Origin: Pseudomonas sp. ACM7
Lineage (GTDB): Bacteria; Pseudomonadota; Gammaproteobacteria; Pseudomonadales; Pseudomonadaceae
Direction of reading: 5' to 3'
DNA: 64,000 nt
Assembly: GCF_004136015.1 (NCBI RefSeq)
Contig: NZ_CP024866.1
Span: 1,929,364-1,993,363 of the forward strand
Positions 8,447-18,472 of the stretch are shown here, piece by piece; the stretch's first letter is position 1, and each line of letters starts with the position of its first letter. Position numbers and translations under genes: made by a program. The notes below the pieces were generated by a model that was given only the letters and a program-made list of their open reading frames with translations, was not told where the DNA came from and searched no databases.

Positions 8447-11400
8447 TCAATCTTCTATTTTTTCAACTATTGCGGTGGGCAAAATGTCTTTGAGTAACAC
8501 ACTGCTCGTGCTGCCCTTCCTGGCAACCAGGGTACTTACCAGTGTTGACACCGCGAAAGACTGATAGCCGCTCATCGCCAGAAATACGTTCCGGTGCAAA
8601 ACGACATCGGTCGAGAACACGTCGCGAAAGATCAAGCTGTGTCCGATGTCCGCATCCACAATCACCAGGTGCTCATCGACCCGGCTCGCCCACAACTGAT
8701 CCGCAACCACGATATCCCAGATCAGTTTTCCCGGAACCGATGGCGAGTGGTCGAGCGAATGGCGGCAATCGACAATGACCGATTCAAGTTTCAACCACAC
8801 GGCTCTGGTAAGCCGACAGGTCGTTGAACCTTGACCCAGTTTGAGCACCAGGATGCTGACATCATCGGCAATCAACGGGAGCAGGTCCGTACGCGTTTTC
8901 GACTCCTCGATCACCAGTACTTCGGCGTTTCGCTGGACATAGTCGAGCGGCCCGACCCTGTTGCTTTGCGGATAGGTGTGCAAAAAACCATCCCCGCTGT
9001 CATGCAGCATCACATTGGTTTGATGCTGGGTGCCGACGAGCGTGAATTGCGCAGCAATAGCGGTCTTCGGAATGCGGATCAACCGTTCGGTCTGGACCAC
9101 GTACCATTGTTGGTAGTCAGGATCTTTGACGGACAGAAAATCGGCGCATCGATGTTCGTTCGCCAGCGCCGCCAGGCCCTCACTCAATTTACCTTCCAGT
9201 GCAGCAACCCAATGGCTGTTAACGCCCGAAATCCGTACCGGTTCGTTGTACTGTAAATCCACCTCCACACCTTCAAGCGTCGTTGCCCTCAGGCCAGAGC
9301 CTTCCACTGTTACGTCGCTAAAGGTCCAGCTCGCCCATTCCTGCGTCGGGGCTGGCAATGCCTCAGCCAGTAACAGTTTCGTTCCCTGGGCAAATGCCGT
9401 GTTCAAGTGGTCTGGATCGATAAAAACCTGACGGACAATCTTGCCGGTAGAAAGATCGAACAGCCAGGTGGCCTGATTGTCTGGAGTAATACTCAGCAAC
9501 CGTACTTCTTTGCCGTGCCCCATTTCAGCGAGCAGCAGCCGACCACCCAAGTACCAGGCGCACAAACCGGCCTTGAAACCGGTCAAACCCAGGATGGCAA
9601 AACTCGGCACCGGGTATTGCAACGCAACCGTTGCCAGCGCCGACCACCATTGAGTTTGATCCTTGAACCAGTGCTCGGTCAGCCCGCCGAGTCTCAGATT
9701 CCCGTCCGGCATAATGTTAAAGAACAGACCAGAGTCGGTCAGGACGAGATAGTCCTGCTCAACGGCGACAACATTTTTCAGCCCAGGGGGGGAGATGTTG
9801 CTGGACGACCATTGTGCGCGACCATCCACCATCGACCTTTGCTGACACATGAGGCGTTGGTGAAGTTTGTCGTAGGTAACGAACACTTCGCCCTCGACAC
9901 GGGCGGGAGCAATGAGCACAAGATCATTCAAGGCCTTGATCGAGTCTGCCCATCCCCGCTCACGGTGACGCCTGGCAGGTGCACGAATAATCAACCCATC
10001 ACTGCTGCGCACCCAAACCAGATCCCGCCACTTTTCATCGATCTGCCAACAAATCGAAACCAGCGCACCGGGACGCCAGTTCACTGTATTGGCGGACTCT
10101 ACCGGCAAGTGATAGTAGCCCAGTACCTGCTTCCAGTCCGTCAGCGTGTCAGCCTCCAAAACAGCCTGCAGTGCAGGATCCTGACCGCGGGTGATCGAGC
10201 TGAGCAACACGGCCCGGTCATGGATCACAAAGGTCAGTTCATCGCGCTGGCCGTCCTTTCCAGTGAGCTGCTGCACGATCTGAATGCCGCCATTGGTCAC
10301 GGCCTCACAGCGGACAATCGCCAGGTCAGCTCTAACAAGCAAACGATAGTGCTGAACCAGCGTCCCGGTGATCGCATCGACCTGCCAGACATCGAAACTC
10401 TCGGGGTGATAGAAGTAAGCCGAATCCTCCAACACCGCGCCCAATATCACCTCATCGGACAACAGGACATTCGGGTCGCGGATGTACAGAAAACGATCCT
10501 GTGCCGAGTCGTAATACGCGACTACCGTCCTGGGTTCGTCCGGCTTTTCGAACGGCACCACGAAGTTGCGAACGGGGGTGTAAGACGTGGCCAGGCGATG
10601 TTCATGGGTCAGTGTCTTGAAGTGATCCAGCAACGCTTGTTCCCCGAGGGCCGGATCGGCCTCTTCTTCGACAACCTCCAGCCGACAGGCAGCAAGATCT
10701 ACACGCACGATTTTGTTGTTCGACAGCTTGAGCAACACATGGTGAACGCCACCGCCACTGAACGTCACATCCAGCGCCCACGAAACAAGGTGTCCCCCCG
10801 CTTCTATCCGGATGTCTGTCTCCGCCAGCCATGGAGTCAGCAGCACCCATTGCATAGCAATGTGACCGGGTGCGACGAGTTCAAGGCTCACCCCGGGATT
10901 GAGCAGCACGGAACATTGAGCTCCTGCGCCTTCTACCCGATAGGACACCAGCCCGTGCCACACGTTCGGCAGCGCAGGTACCGCCAGTGAACGCTCGACG
11001 TTATCGAGACGAACATTGAATACCGTTGGCTTGTAGACCGGGTTCAGCCGGTTGACCACGTACTCGCCGGGAAACGAATAGAACGAAAACAGAAACTGCC
11101 ATTGCCCCTGTTTGTTCTTTTTCTCCAGTCGACGTGCCGTGTCGTACCCGCCGGCATGACGATACGTGACAAACGGCAGCAACTTGTATTCGTAGCCGTA
11201 CCAGGTCTTGGGTCTGCAGGGCAGAACGATCGTCTGTCCTGCCTGTGGTGAGAAACTCGCCGAGTCCGGCAACTCAAGTCCCTGACGAATATCGATGGCT
11301 CGGTTGTAATCCACATCGAAATCCGGGACCCCGAAATGGTCCCGAAGGGGGAACAATTTCGGGCTGTCGAAATGGACGGTGGATGCGCGCAAATCCAAAT

Positions 11401-14400
11401 CGGCAAACACAACCAAGGGATGCGCAATCCAGGCATTCAACGCATTGTCCAGGTAATAGCCGCCTTGTACATACGACTTTTCAAGCCCATCAAAAAACAG
11501 CGCGACCTCCTTGGCTTCCTCCGCAATCGTCGCAAAACCTTCGGCCAGCGCAGTAACGCCTACTGCCAACCCGCCAAGAATTACCCCGGCGCCCCCCAGC
11601 ACCGAGGCCACCGTACCCGCGCCAGCCAGGGCTGCCCCCAGACCGGCTGCGCCTACCACCGCACTCGCGGAGTCAAAGGCCAACTGCGTCCCGAACTGCG
11701 CCTTTTCAATCTCATTGGTGGCGTGGCTTAGCTGATAAATATCAAACCCGACATTCACCAGCCCCAGCACAGTACCGACGCCTTCATTGGCGATATGCCC
11801 CAAGGCCTTTTGCACCAACGGTGCGCTGGTGCGGGCGATCAGCTTTTCATCGTCCAGTGCCTGACGGACCAGTTTCACAACGCCAATCAAATCCACCACG
11901 TTGCCATGGGCCAGTTGGGCATAGTTGACGTAGGCATGCAGGCGTATAGCGGTGGTCAGGGCCTTGTCACCACCGCTCGCTGCAGTCTCGTGATGACGCA
12001 GTACGTTCATCAAGGCTTGTACGGTGAACCCGGCATTGAGCGTATGAACGCTGCCGGCGTCCGTCGGATCAAGCGGATTGACCGGCGCACGCGGGCGAGC
12101 GGCCAATGAATGGAAGGTTTCGGAAAGGAAGTTTTTAATTCTCAGGAACCGGTGATCGCTGGTGGTGACACGCTCAATGGTCTGCCCGGCATCGGTGTTG
12201 ACCAGACTGATTTTGTATTCCCCTGCTGGGGTTATCTCCAGTGTCTCGAACAACGCAACAGAATCCGACGCCAGCCCGTGTTGCTCCTGCAATTGCCGTG
12301 TCGCCTGCGCGATCTGCCCACCCCACCAGTGCGCGTCCAGTTCCAACAACGAACTGCCCAGCACCGCATTGTTGACCAGCGACTGCCCTCGGGCACTGGC
12401 CAGCCGTTGTCTTACCCGCGGCGCCGTTTGCTCCGGCAACGCGCCTGGCTCCGACAGGCTTGAGACCTGAACACCGGACGCAAGCACCGTGGCGTTCAGC
12501 CCGGCACCATTGAGTTCAATCAGATCAAAGGTCGGACGCGCCACATCCCCAAAAGCGGCGTAATGCCTGGCCATCTCCTTGCGGATGAAAAAATGCGTCA
12601 GCGCCTCACCGAACTCCGAGGCAGTCGCAAACTCGAAGATCCCGAAATTCGGATCGTAGAGCAGGTATGTGCTATGCGGCCCCTCTAGCGTTTTTGCAAC
12701 CAGCATCGAGTGGTTGTCAGAGTTGAGCATCACGGTGGTGGTGGCCGTTTTTTCTTCCAGCATCGCTACGATCTCAGTCAGATCGGAGCGCATCAATGGC
12801 GTGCCTGTTTCATTGACAGGGGCGTCACGCAGCTCCTCGATCATGCTCAAAAACGCCCTTGAGTCGGCGGCTTCAGGTTCTGTAACTGCCAGGTAAAAGC
12901 GTTCCCGCAAGCTGTTGGCCGCGGTGCTGTTTTTGTGGAGCGCAGCAGCCATGGCCAGCGCCAGCGGGTAACAGCGTCCAGCAACCCGGTCGCCCGCTCC
13001 TTCGAGCAACAAATCCTGGGGCACCAATTTGAAACTGCCGTGATCAAAGCTCTCCAGCACTTCACCGATTCGTTCGCCAATCCGGTCGCGGTATTCGAGC
13101 TTCGACACTTGCTGAATTTTGGCAACCAACCGTCCCCACTCCTGCAGGGTCAACGGACGTTCGAGTGCCTGTTTCTTGAGTTCGACACTGGTTTCGGACA
13201 GGGCCACGGGCGGATTGGAAGCACGCGTCAAACCAGCAAGGAAAGCCGGGTGACGTTGCTTGAACAGCTCCCGTTCAATGATCCCGTAACGGTGGCTGAC
13301 CCCCAACTCCGACATCGTATTGGCAAGGTTTTCAAGCATTGCACTAGCGGCGTCAAAATGCTGGTTATCCAGTGCATTGACCCCCAACAGGCCACCCAGC
13401 AAAAGACGTTGCAGCGGGTTTAGGTTCACCGTGAGAAGCGGGTCTTTGCCGACCTGGCTCAGCAGTTCATCCATCGACAGAGTTTGTGTCTCCGTGTCCA
13501 GGAGGGAAGCCGGGGGGCGGATGCTGTCATCCTGAGCGATGATCGCTTGCCGGTCATCGAAGCTCAGGGACAATGACTTTTCAAACGTCACGCTGCCGTT
13601 GTGGCGCTGACTCATCGCCTGGCGAAATGGCTCACCGAGATCATCAGCCAGTTGCTGCAACAGGTCGGTGATCAACACATGACGACCTTCGATGACCGGC
13701 CATCCTTCTTCGAAATCAATGCTCTGGTACTTGAGCAGCTGCGTGACATCACCGGCATAGCGGGTTTTGAACTTCACGGCCTCCCAACGCTGCTTTTCTC
13801 TATTCAGCCATTGAGCCGTGTCACTCTCGTTCTCCTTCCAGGAGTGATCCAGCTCCTCCTCGGTCGCCCGGTTGACGGTTGCGATGGCAGGTATGGCGAC
13901 TTCAGCTCTCGAAGCTTCAGCGCCCCGTGGGGTGAAATGCATCTTCTCGTAATCCGCCAGCCCATCGCGCATCGCAGCAGGCCCGGTCAGATAAATGGTC
14001 ACTTCACTCTGTGGACGGATACCGTCGCTATAGTAAGTAGCGGCAGCTTCCATCAAAAAACTGACCGCTATTTCTTCCTCACTCGACAGTTCATGCAAGG
14101 GCCCGAACTTTTTCTCGACCACCTCCTTGGCAACCTGAATGACTGCCTGAGCGTCGATAAGCGCAATCTTTCTTTCAACGGCTAACCGGGCGGTGGCATC
14201 CACCACCTCATAGTTAAGCCTGAAACGGTCAAGAACAGCCTTGAGCATCGCTGAACCGGGATGAGCCATCAAGAACGCGTTACTCAACGTGCTTTGCTCG
14301 GCGACGGCACGCAGTCCATCCGGTCGCACCTGGCGCTCTACCGGGCGCCGGAAAACACTGCTGATATCAGGGCTGCTCTTGGCAAAATTCTCCAGCGCCT

Positions 14401-15526
14401 CACGGTGTTCCAGGGGAATTTGCTCGAAATAGTTTGTGTACTTGCTGCGTATAACCTGCCGTCCCGGCATCCACTCAGGACTGTGGTCAAGTATCAACTG
14501 CAACACACCCAGGCGTGCATCCGAGCCAAACCGGCTGATATCCACCCCCCCCAGGTTTTCTAACAGCGGAGGCAGGTTATCCACGTCTGCATAACTGCCA
14601 CCGTCGGCGAACAGTGCCTCGGCGCGAACAATATCGGAGGCGGCAGCAAAGTTGCCACGCAAGCTGATTTCTCGCTCGTAGATGTCCTGCAAGTACAACG
14701 GTGTCGCCTCGGTGGCGAGATCGCGAAGAACAATAGCGCCTTCTTTCAGCGACAACAGACTCTGGCGGTTTTTTTCCCTTAATACTTTCAACCGTCCTTC
14801 ATCTTGGCTATAGGCTCGAACCAACAGATCGATCCTGGCGTTGTCGGCGCTCTCGCCGCGCTCTACCGATTTATTAATGTGCGCAAACATTTGCTGCTTG
14901 AGAGCGATGACCCGCTCTTCATACTTGTCGCCTAGCTCAACAGCGTTACTACTGGCCTGCCCGCCATTCAGCATGGCGTCGGACTTGGCTGCCTCGACAA
15001 TAATCCGATTGGTTTCGTAGGCCAGCAATGCATCGCTGTCGTACCAGAGTTTGAGGGTGTAACCCTGCCCAGACAATGTCTGCTTCCAGATATTGATGTA
15101 GTCGCGCTGGATATCGCCCATACCACCGCCGAGCCAGACAAAATGCAGATTGTCAGGAACGTTTGTTTTGGGAATCAGCAACTGCTGCGTACCGTTTGAC
15201 AAACGAGCCTCGAAACCTTCGAGCCGTTCGTAGATGTCTGTCACGTCGGGGGCCGCGCTCTCGGGAGGAAGCGACTCAGTCGTTCGTCGTGGTCGACCGG
15301 CAGGCCCGACAAAAGATGCCAATGCTTGCTTCAACAGGCCAAGCGGCTCCAGCATCCGGGGCGAATCGAGCAAGTCGATGCAGCCTGAGTAATACCTGAA
15401 GACGGCGTCGTACTCGTCGGTACCTTTGTGCGAAATTAACGCCTGCTCAAGATCTTTAAGATTAAAAAGTTCTGCGAACTTTACATATTCACCGATATAC
15501 GAAACATCCAAATGACTATTAAACAA
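8447..15526 (-). CDS. Giant TcdA/TcdB-type glycosyltransferase toxin A (full length)
   Basis: The 2,359-residue protein has a GT44 domain (about 120-640): HFVWLGGG with Trp 131, NFAAASDIVR then YADVDNLPP with DXD acids 314 and 316, and HSW with Trp 563. Spacing from Trp to DXD (183) is close to that of C. difficile TcdB. Next is a putative C58/PaToxP-like papain-fold protease region with Cys 852 (AGRCYPLALA), His 939 (SDNHSMLVA) and Asp 958 (YDPNFG). A hydrophobic Gly/Ala-rich segment (about 1245-1335) resembles the TcdA/TcdB pore domain. The remaining ~1,000 residues are beta-rich with repeated TxxGLxF...GGLTxxW-like units. No signal peptide is seen, so export would need another route. The start is probably the TTG at 15526, with GGAG seven bases upstream; a TTG at 15553 directly after an in-frame stop is the other choice. 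Expected target: eukaryotic cells, by family inference only. Confidence 0.85.
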   Translation of the reverse strand: MFNSHLDVSYIGEYVKFAELFNLKDLEQALISHKGTDEYDAVFRYYSGCIDLLDSPRMLEPLGLLKQALASFVGPAGRPRRTTESLPPESAAPDVTDIYERLEGFEARLSNGTQQLLIPKTNVPDNLHFVWLGGGMGDIQRDYINIWKQTLSGQGYTLKLWYDSDALLAYETNRIIVEAAKSDAMLNGGQASSNAVELGDKYEERVIALKQQMFAHINKSVERGESADNARIDLLVRAYSQDEGRLKVLREKNRQSLLSLKEGAIVLRDLATEATPLYLQDIYEREISLRGNFAAASDIVRAEALFADGGSYADVDNLPPLLENLGGVDISRFGSDARLGVLQLILDHSPEWMPGRQVIRSKYTNYFEQIPLEHREALENFAKSSPDISSVFRRPVERQVRPDGLRAVAEQSTLSNAFLMAHPGSAMLKAVLDRFRLNYEVVDATARLAVERKIALIDAQAVIQVAKEVVEKKFGPLHELSSEEEIAVSFLMEAAATYYSDGIRPQSEVTIYLTGPAAMRDGLADYEKMHFTPRGAEASRAEVAIPAIATVNRATEEELDHSWKENESDTAQWLNREKQRWEAVKFKTRYAGDVTQLLKYQSIDFEEGWPVIEGRHVLITDLLQQLADDLGEPFRQAMSQRHNGSVTFEKSLSLSFDDRQAIIAQDDSIRPPASLLDTETQTLSMDELLSQVGKDPLLTVNLNPLQRLLLGGLLGVNALDNQHFDAASAMLENLANTMSELGVSHRYGIIERELFKQRHPAFLAGLTRASNPPVALSETSVELKKQALERPLTLQEWGRLVAKIQQVSKLEYRDRIGERIGEVLESFDHGSFKLVPQDLLLEGAGDRVAGRCYPLALAMAAALHKNSTAANSLRERFYLAVTEPEAADSRAFLSMIEELRDAPVNETGTPLMRSDLTEIVAMLEEKTATTTVMLNSDNHSMLVAKTLEGPHSTYLLYDPNFGIFEFATASEFGEALTHFFIRKEMARHYAAFGDVARPTFDLIELNGAGLNATVLASGVQVSSLSEPGALPEQTAPRVRQRLASARGQSLVNNAVLGSSLLELDAHWWGGQIAQATRQLQEQHGLASDSVALFETLEITPAGEYKISLVNTDAGQTIERVTTSDHRFLRIKNFLSETFHSLAARPRAPVNPLDPTDAGSVHTLNAGFTVQALMNVLRHHETAASGGDKALTTAIRLHAYVNYAQLAHGNVVDLIGVVKLVRQALDDEKLIARTSAPLVQKALGHIANEGVGTVLGLVNVGFDIYQLSHATNEIEKAQFGTQLAFDSASAVVGAAGLGAALAGAGTVASVLGGAGVILGGLAVGVTALAEGFATIAEEAKEVALFFDGLEKSYVQGGYYLDNALNAWIAHPLVVFADLDLRASTVHFDSPKLFPLRDHFGVPDFDVDYNRAIDIRQGLELPDSASFSPQAGQTIVLPCRPKTWYGYEYKLLPFVTYRHAGGYDTARRLEKKNKQGQWQFLFSFYSFPGEYVVNRLNPVYKPTVFNVRLDNVERSLAVPALPNVWHGLVSYRVEGAGAQCSVLLNPGVSLELVAPGHIAMQWVLLTPWLAETDIRIEAGGHLVSWALDVTFSGGGVHHVLLKLSNNKIVRVDLAACRLEVVEEEADPALGEQALLDHFKTLTHEHRLATSYTPVRNFVVPFEKPDEPRTVVAYYDSAQDRFLYIRDPNVLLSDEVILGAVLEDSAYFYHPESFDVWQVDAITGTLVQHYRLLVRADLAIVRCEAVTNGGIQIVQQLTGKDGQRDELTFVIHDRAVLLSSITRGQDPALQAVLEADTLTDWKQVLGYYHLPVESANTVNWRPGALVSICWQIDEKWRDLVWVRSSDGLIIRAPARRHRERGWADSIKALNDLVLIAPARVEGEVFVTYDKLHQRLMCQQRSMVDGRAQWSSSNISPPGLKNVVAVEQDYLVLTDSGLFFNIMPDGNLRLGGLTEHWFKDQTQWWSALATVALQYPVPSFAILGLTGFKAGLCAWYLGGRLLLAEMGHGKEVRLLSITPDNQATWLFDLSTGKIVRQVFIDPDHLNTAFAQGTKLLLAEALPAPTQEWASWTFSDVTVEGSGLRATTLEGVEVDLQYNEPVRISGVNSHWVAALEGKLSEGLAALANEHRCADFLSVKDPDYQQWYVVQTERLIRIPKTAIAAQFTLVGTQHQTNVMLHDSGDGFLHTYPQSNRVGPLDYVQRNAEVLVIEESKTRTDLLPLIADDVSILVLKLGQGSTTCRLTRAVWLKLESVIVDCRHSLDHSPSVPGKLIWDIVVADQLWASRVDEHLVIVDADIGHSLIFRDVFSTDVVLHRNVFLAMSGYQSFAVSTLVSTLVARKGSTSSVLLKDILPTAIVEKIED

Positions 15527-16002
15527 GACACTCTCCAGCTTCAATGTATGCAATTAGATTCTGTAAGACAGCCGCGCAAATACCGCTCGACGACAACGTC
15601 AGCCATTTCGTATTTCTGAACGAGACCAGATCAATACGTGAAGCAACCACTTCACAGGAGACAAAACTAAATCGTAAAAGCGGGCACTTCAAACCAGAAG
15701 AAATTCAATTAATTTCAATACAATCAAATTTGAAATAAATAAAACCTTATATTGCCGACTTAAATAAGCACACTTAGACAAACAAAATCGCCGAGACCAT
15801 CAGCAAACAGGCGGCGTTGTGACTCACGCGCAACACCGAAGTTTTCGACTGCAAAAAAAACACTAGATAAAGGAAGAAAGCAGCGACAGAAAACAGTATT
15901 AATTCTTCGTGGCGAGAGTCATAAATCCCACAACGACTGGTGAAATAAATGACGCATCAACGCCAAAGTGAAAGTGCCGACCAGCAGACGGGAATGTATT
16001 AA
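15527..16002. other. AT-rich gene-free region upstream of the toxin pair
   Basis: About 475 bases separate toxin A from the cobalamin cluster. Base composition is clearly AT-richer than in the flanking core genes. A 64-codon plus-strand frame at 15544-15738 has no ribosome site or recognisable features and I do not count it as a gene. The toxin promoter must lie here, but I cannot place -35 and -10 boxes with confidence. The cob side is closed by a terminator, so this is a plausible island boundary. Confidence 0.5.
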
Positions 16003-16029
16003 GTGAAAAGCGGCCCACGCGGGGCCGCT
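16003..16029 (-). terminator. Intrinsic terminator after cobJ
   Basis: AGCGGCCC (16009-16016) pairs with GGGCCGCT (16022-16029) around a five-base loop, and the minus-strand reading continues TTTTCACTT. It lies six bases beyond the cobJ stop and closes the cobG-cobH-cobI-cobJ transcript. Confidence 0.75.
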
Positions 16030-16034
16030 GTGGC

Positions 16035-17738
16035 TCAGGAGGCAGGCTTGATGCCATACCAGCGCGGTGTATACACCCACTCACCACCCTCGGCACGAGG
16101 GAACACGCAGGTGGTGGAGGAACCGATCAACACCATGGTGCGCATGTCGACCTGATCAGGGGTCAGTTCGCCGAGCGTGGTGACCCGCAACGTCTGGCCA
16201 GGGCGGCCAATGTCGCGACCCAGCACCACCACTGTTTCCGGTGCACGATGCCGGCCGACGATTTCCAACGCTTGGCCCAGTTGCCACGGCCGCGCACGGG
16301 AGATCGGGTTGTAGAACGCCAACGCCAGATCGGCTTCGGCGGCCAGGTCCAGGCGCTTCTCGATGATCGCCCAAGGCTTGAGGTTGTCCGACAGCGACAT
16401 CACGCAGAAGTCATGCCCCAACGGCGCACCGGCCTGCGCAGCGGTCGCCAGCGAAGCGGAAACACCCGGCAGGATTTCCAGATCGACGCTGTGCCAGCTC
16501 GGCTCGCTCGACTCATGCAACGCTTCAAGCACCGCCGCCGCCATGGCGAACACGCCGGGATCACCGGACGAAACCACAATCACCGAACGGCCTTGCGCCG
16601 CCAGCTCGAAGGCGTGACGGGCACGCTGCATTTCTTCGCGATTGTCGGTGCAATGCAGCACCTGATCTTCACGGAACGGCCCGGCCATGCGCACGTAGGT
16701 TTCGTAGCCGAGTACGTCGGTGGCCCTGGTCAGTTCGGCCTTGACCGCTGGCACCATCAGTTCGGCGGCGCCAGGGCCCAGACCGATTACCGCCAAACGA
16801 CCGCGTGCACGGCCGATCTGCGCAGCGTCCAGCGGCTGAGTGGCCACCGCGATGGCAATGCCGGTATCCGCTGACACGATGGTAGTGTTCGGCACGGTGT
16901 GGCGGGACAACTCGCTAACGCCGCCGCTGACCGACGCAAACCGCAGAGGCACACCCAGTTCAAGTGCCGCTTCGCGCAATGCCGTGCTGGCCAAGTTCAG
17001 ATCGCTCGCCAACAGGCACGCCACCGATTGCACGGCGATTTTCGCTTGATGCAGGGCCGTGCGAATCGCGCCTGGCAGACCCGTCACCTCACCGCTCACC
17101 GCCACCAACACATTGCGCGGGTAAATCATCAATTCATTGGCCGCCGGTGTCCGCTCGGCATGGCCGACATGGATCGACAGCTGCGCTTGAGGATCTTGCG
17201 GCAACTGCGCCTGCGCCAGCCACGGCGCAGCCCCTTCGACGCGTACGCTTTGGCCGGCGAGCAAATCCGAGACGAAGCGCTTGCCCAGTTCCAGATCGCC
17301 GAGGGCGTAACCGCTGGGTGGATTGAGCAGGCAGGTGCCGAAGCGCAATTCACCGCTGGTGGTGATCGCCGCAGCAACCTCGAGACCGGCGGCAATCTCT
17401 CGCGCCATGACGTTCACGCCACCTAGGCCACCGAGCAGCGGCACCACGGCGCTGCCGTCTTCGGCCACGGCCAGCACCGGCGGCTCGGCGCCTTTTTCCA
17501 ACAGAAGCGGGGCCAGCGTTCGGATTACGATGCCCGCAGCGCATAAGGCGATGATCGGCGTGTCCTGCTGATAGAACTCACGCAAGGTGGCGCCGAATTC
17601 GTGATAGACGCGGTCCGCGCCTTCCACCCGTTCGGCCAGACCATGGATCAATGCGCCAGGGTATAGCTGCGCAATCTTGCGCGCAGTCGCGAGGCTGCCA
17701 TTGCCCAGAATGACAATCGCCGGAACTGGACGGGCCAT
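16035..17738 (-). CDS. cobJ: Precorrin-3B C17-methyltransferase CobJ with fused N-terminal CbiG-like region
   Basis: The 567-residue protein joins two corrin-ring enzymes. Residues 1 to about 300 resemble CbiG (N-terminal region with LAVAEDGSAVVPLLGGLGG, then a CbiG C-terminal domain starting near PRNVLVAVSGEVTGLP). From about residue 315 a SAM-dependent tetrapyrrole methylase follows, with GLGPG near 320 and SSGDPGVFAMAAAV, which methylates C17 and drives ring contraction of precorrin-3B. The ATG overlaps the cobI stop by one base, showing tight coupling. The CbiG part could help remove the two-carbon fragment that CobF handles in other aerobic producers; no cobF is in this window. It is the last gene before the terminator at 16003. 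Confidence 0.9.
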   Translation of the reverse strand: MARPVPAIVILGNGSLATARKIAQLYPGALIHGLAERVEGADRVYHEFGATLREFYQQDTPIIALCAAGIVIRTLAPLLLEKGAEPPVLAVAEDGSAVVPLLGGLGGVNVMAREIAAGLEVAAAITTSGELRFGTCLLNPPSGYALGDLELGKRFVSDLLAGQSVRVEGAAPWLAQAQLPQDPQAQLSIHVGHAERTPAANELMIYPRNVLVAVSGEVTGLPGAIRTALHQAKIAVQSVACLLASDLNLASTALREAALELGVPLRFASVSGGVSELSRHTVPNTTIVSADTGIAIAVATQPLDAAQIGRARGRLAVIGLGPGAAELMVPAVKAELTRATDVLGYETYVRMAGPFREDQVLHCTDNREEMQRARHAFELAAQGRSVIVVSSGDPGVFAMAAAVLEALHESSEPSWHSVDLEILPGVSASLATAAQAGAPLGHDFCVMSLSDNLKPWAIIEKRLDLAAEADLALAFYNPISRARPWQLGQALEIVGRHRAPETVVVLGRDIGRPGQTLRVTTLGELTPDQVDMRTMVLIGSSTTCVFPRAEGGEWVYTPRWYGIKPAS

Positions 17739-18472
17739 CAGCCTTGCCACCGTTCGCCGGGCACAATGATCAGCGAGAAGTACGGCGAGGACATCGGCTC
17801 GACCTGATCCAGCGGGACGATTTTCTGATTGGCCATGGTCGCGCGCTCAACGTACAACGCACGCTCCGCCAGCCCGAGTTCTTCGAGCACCTGACGGACC
17901 TTGGGAAAGTTGCGCCCCAGCTTCATGATCACCGCGGCATCGGCATCGGCCAGACGACGCTTGAGATCGTCGGCGGGCAACACACCCGACAGTACCGACA
18001 AACTCTGATTGCGATACACCAGCGGCGCACCCAGCACCGAAGCACCGCCGAGCATCGAGCAAACGCCCGGCACGACTTCGGCTTCATAGCGCTCGGCCAG
18101 TCGATCGTGCAGGTACATGTAGGAGCCGTAGAAGAACGGATCGCCTTCGCAGATCACCGCCACGTCACGGCCAGCGTCCAGGTGCGCGGCCAATTCTTCG
18201 CCGGCTGCATCGTAGAAATCGCTGATCACTTGTTCATACGACAGCGGCGCCGGCAACGCTTCGGTGGTCACCGGATACACCAGCGGCAGCAGCGTTTGCG
18301 CGTCCTGCAAATGCGCCTCGATGATACCGAACGCGTTGCCCTTTTTGCCCTTGGCGACGAAGTACGCCACCACCGGCGATTCGCGCAGCAGGCGCAGGGC
18401 TTTGACGGTAATCAGTTCCGGATCACCGGGGCCGACGCCCAGGCCGATCAAACGTCCAGGTTGCTGCATCAT
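17738..18472 (-). CDS. cobI: Precorrin-2 C20-methyltransferase
   Basis: CobI adds a methyl group from SAM to C20 of precorrin-2, giving precorrin-3A. The 244-residue product shows the tetrapyrrole-methylase start [14 protein letters not shown] and the family motifs [15 protein letters not shown] and [15 protein letters not shown] [15 protein letters not shown]. Length is normal for the family. It overlaps the end of cobH by four bases and touches cobJ, so the four minus-strand cob genes read as one translationally coupled operon. Confidence 0.95.
   Translation of the reverse strand: MMQQPGRLIGLGVGPGDPELITVKALRLLRESPVVAYFVAKGKKGNAFGIIEAHLQDAQTLLPLVYPVTTEALPAPLSYEQVISDFYDAAGEELAAHLDAGRDVAVICEGDPFFYGSYMYLHDRLAERYEAEVVPGVCSMLGGASVLGAPLVYRNQSLSVLSGVLPADDLKRRLADADAAVIMKLGRNFPKVRQVLEELGLAERALYVERATMANQKIVPLDQVEPMSSPYFSLIIVPGERWQG

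Noticed and set aside
15544..15738. 64-codon plus-strand frame upstream of toxin A
   Set aside because: No ribosome site, no recognisable features, and it overlaps the toxin start region.
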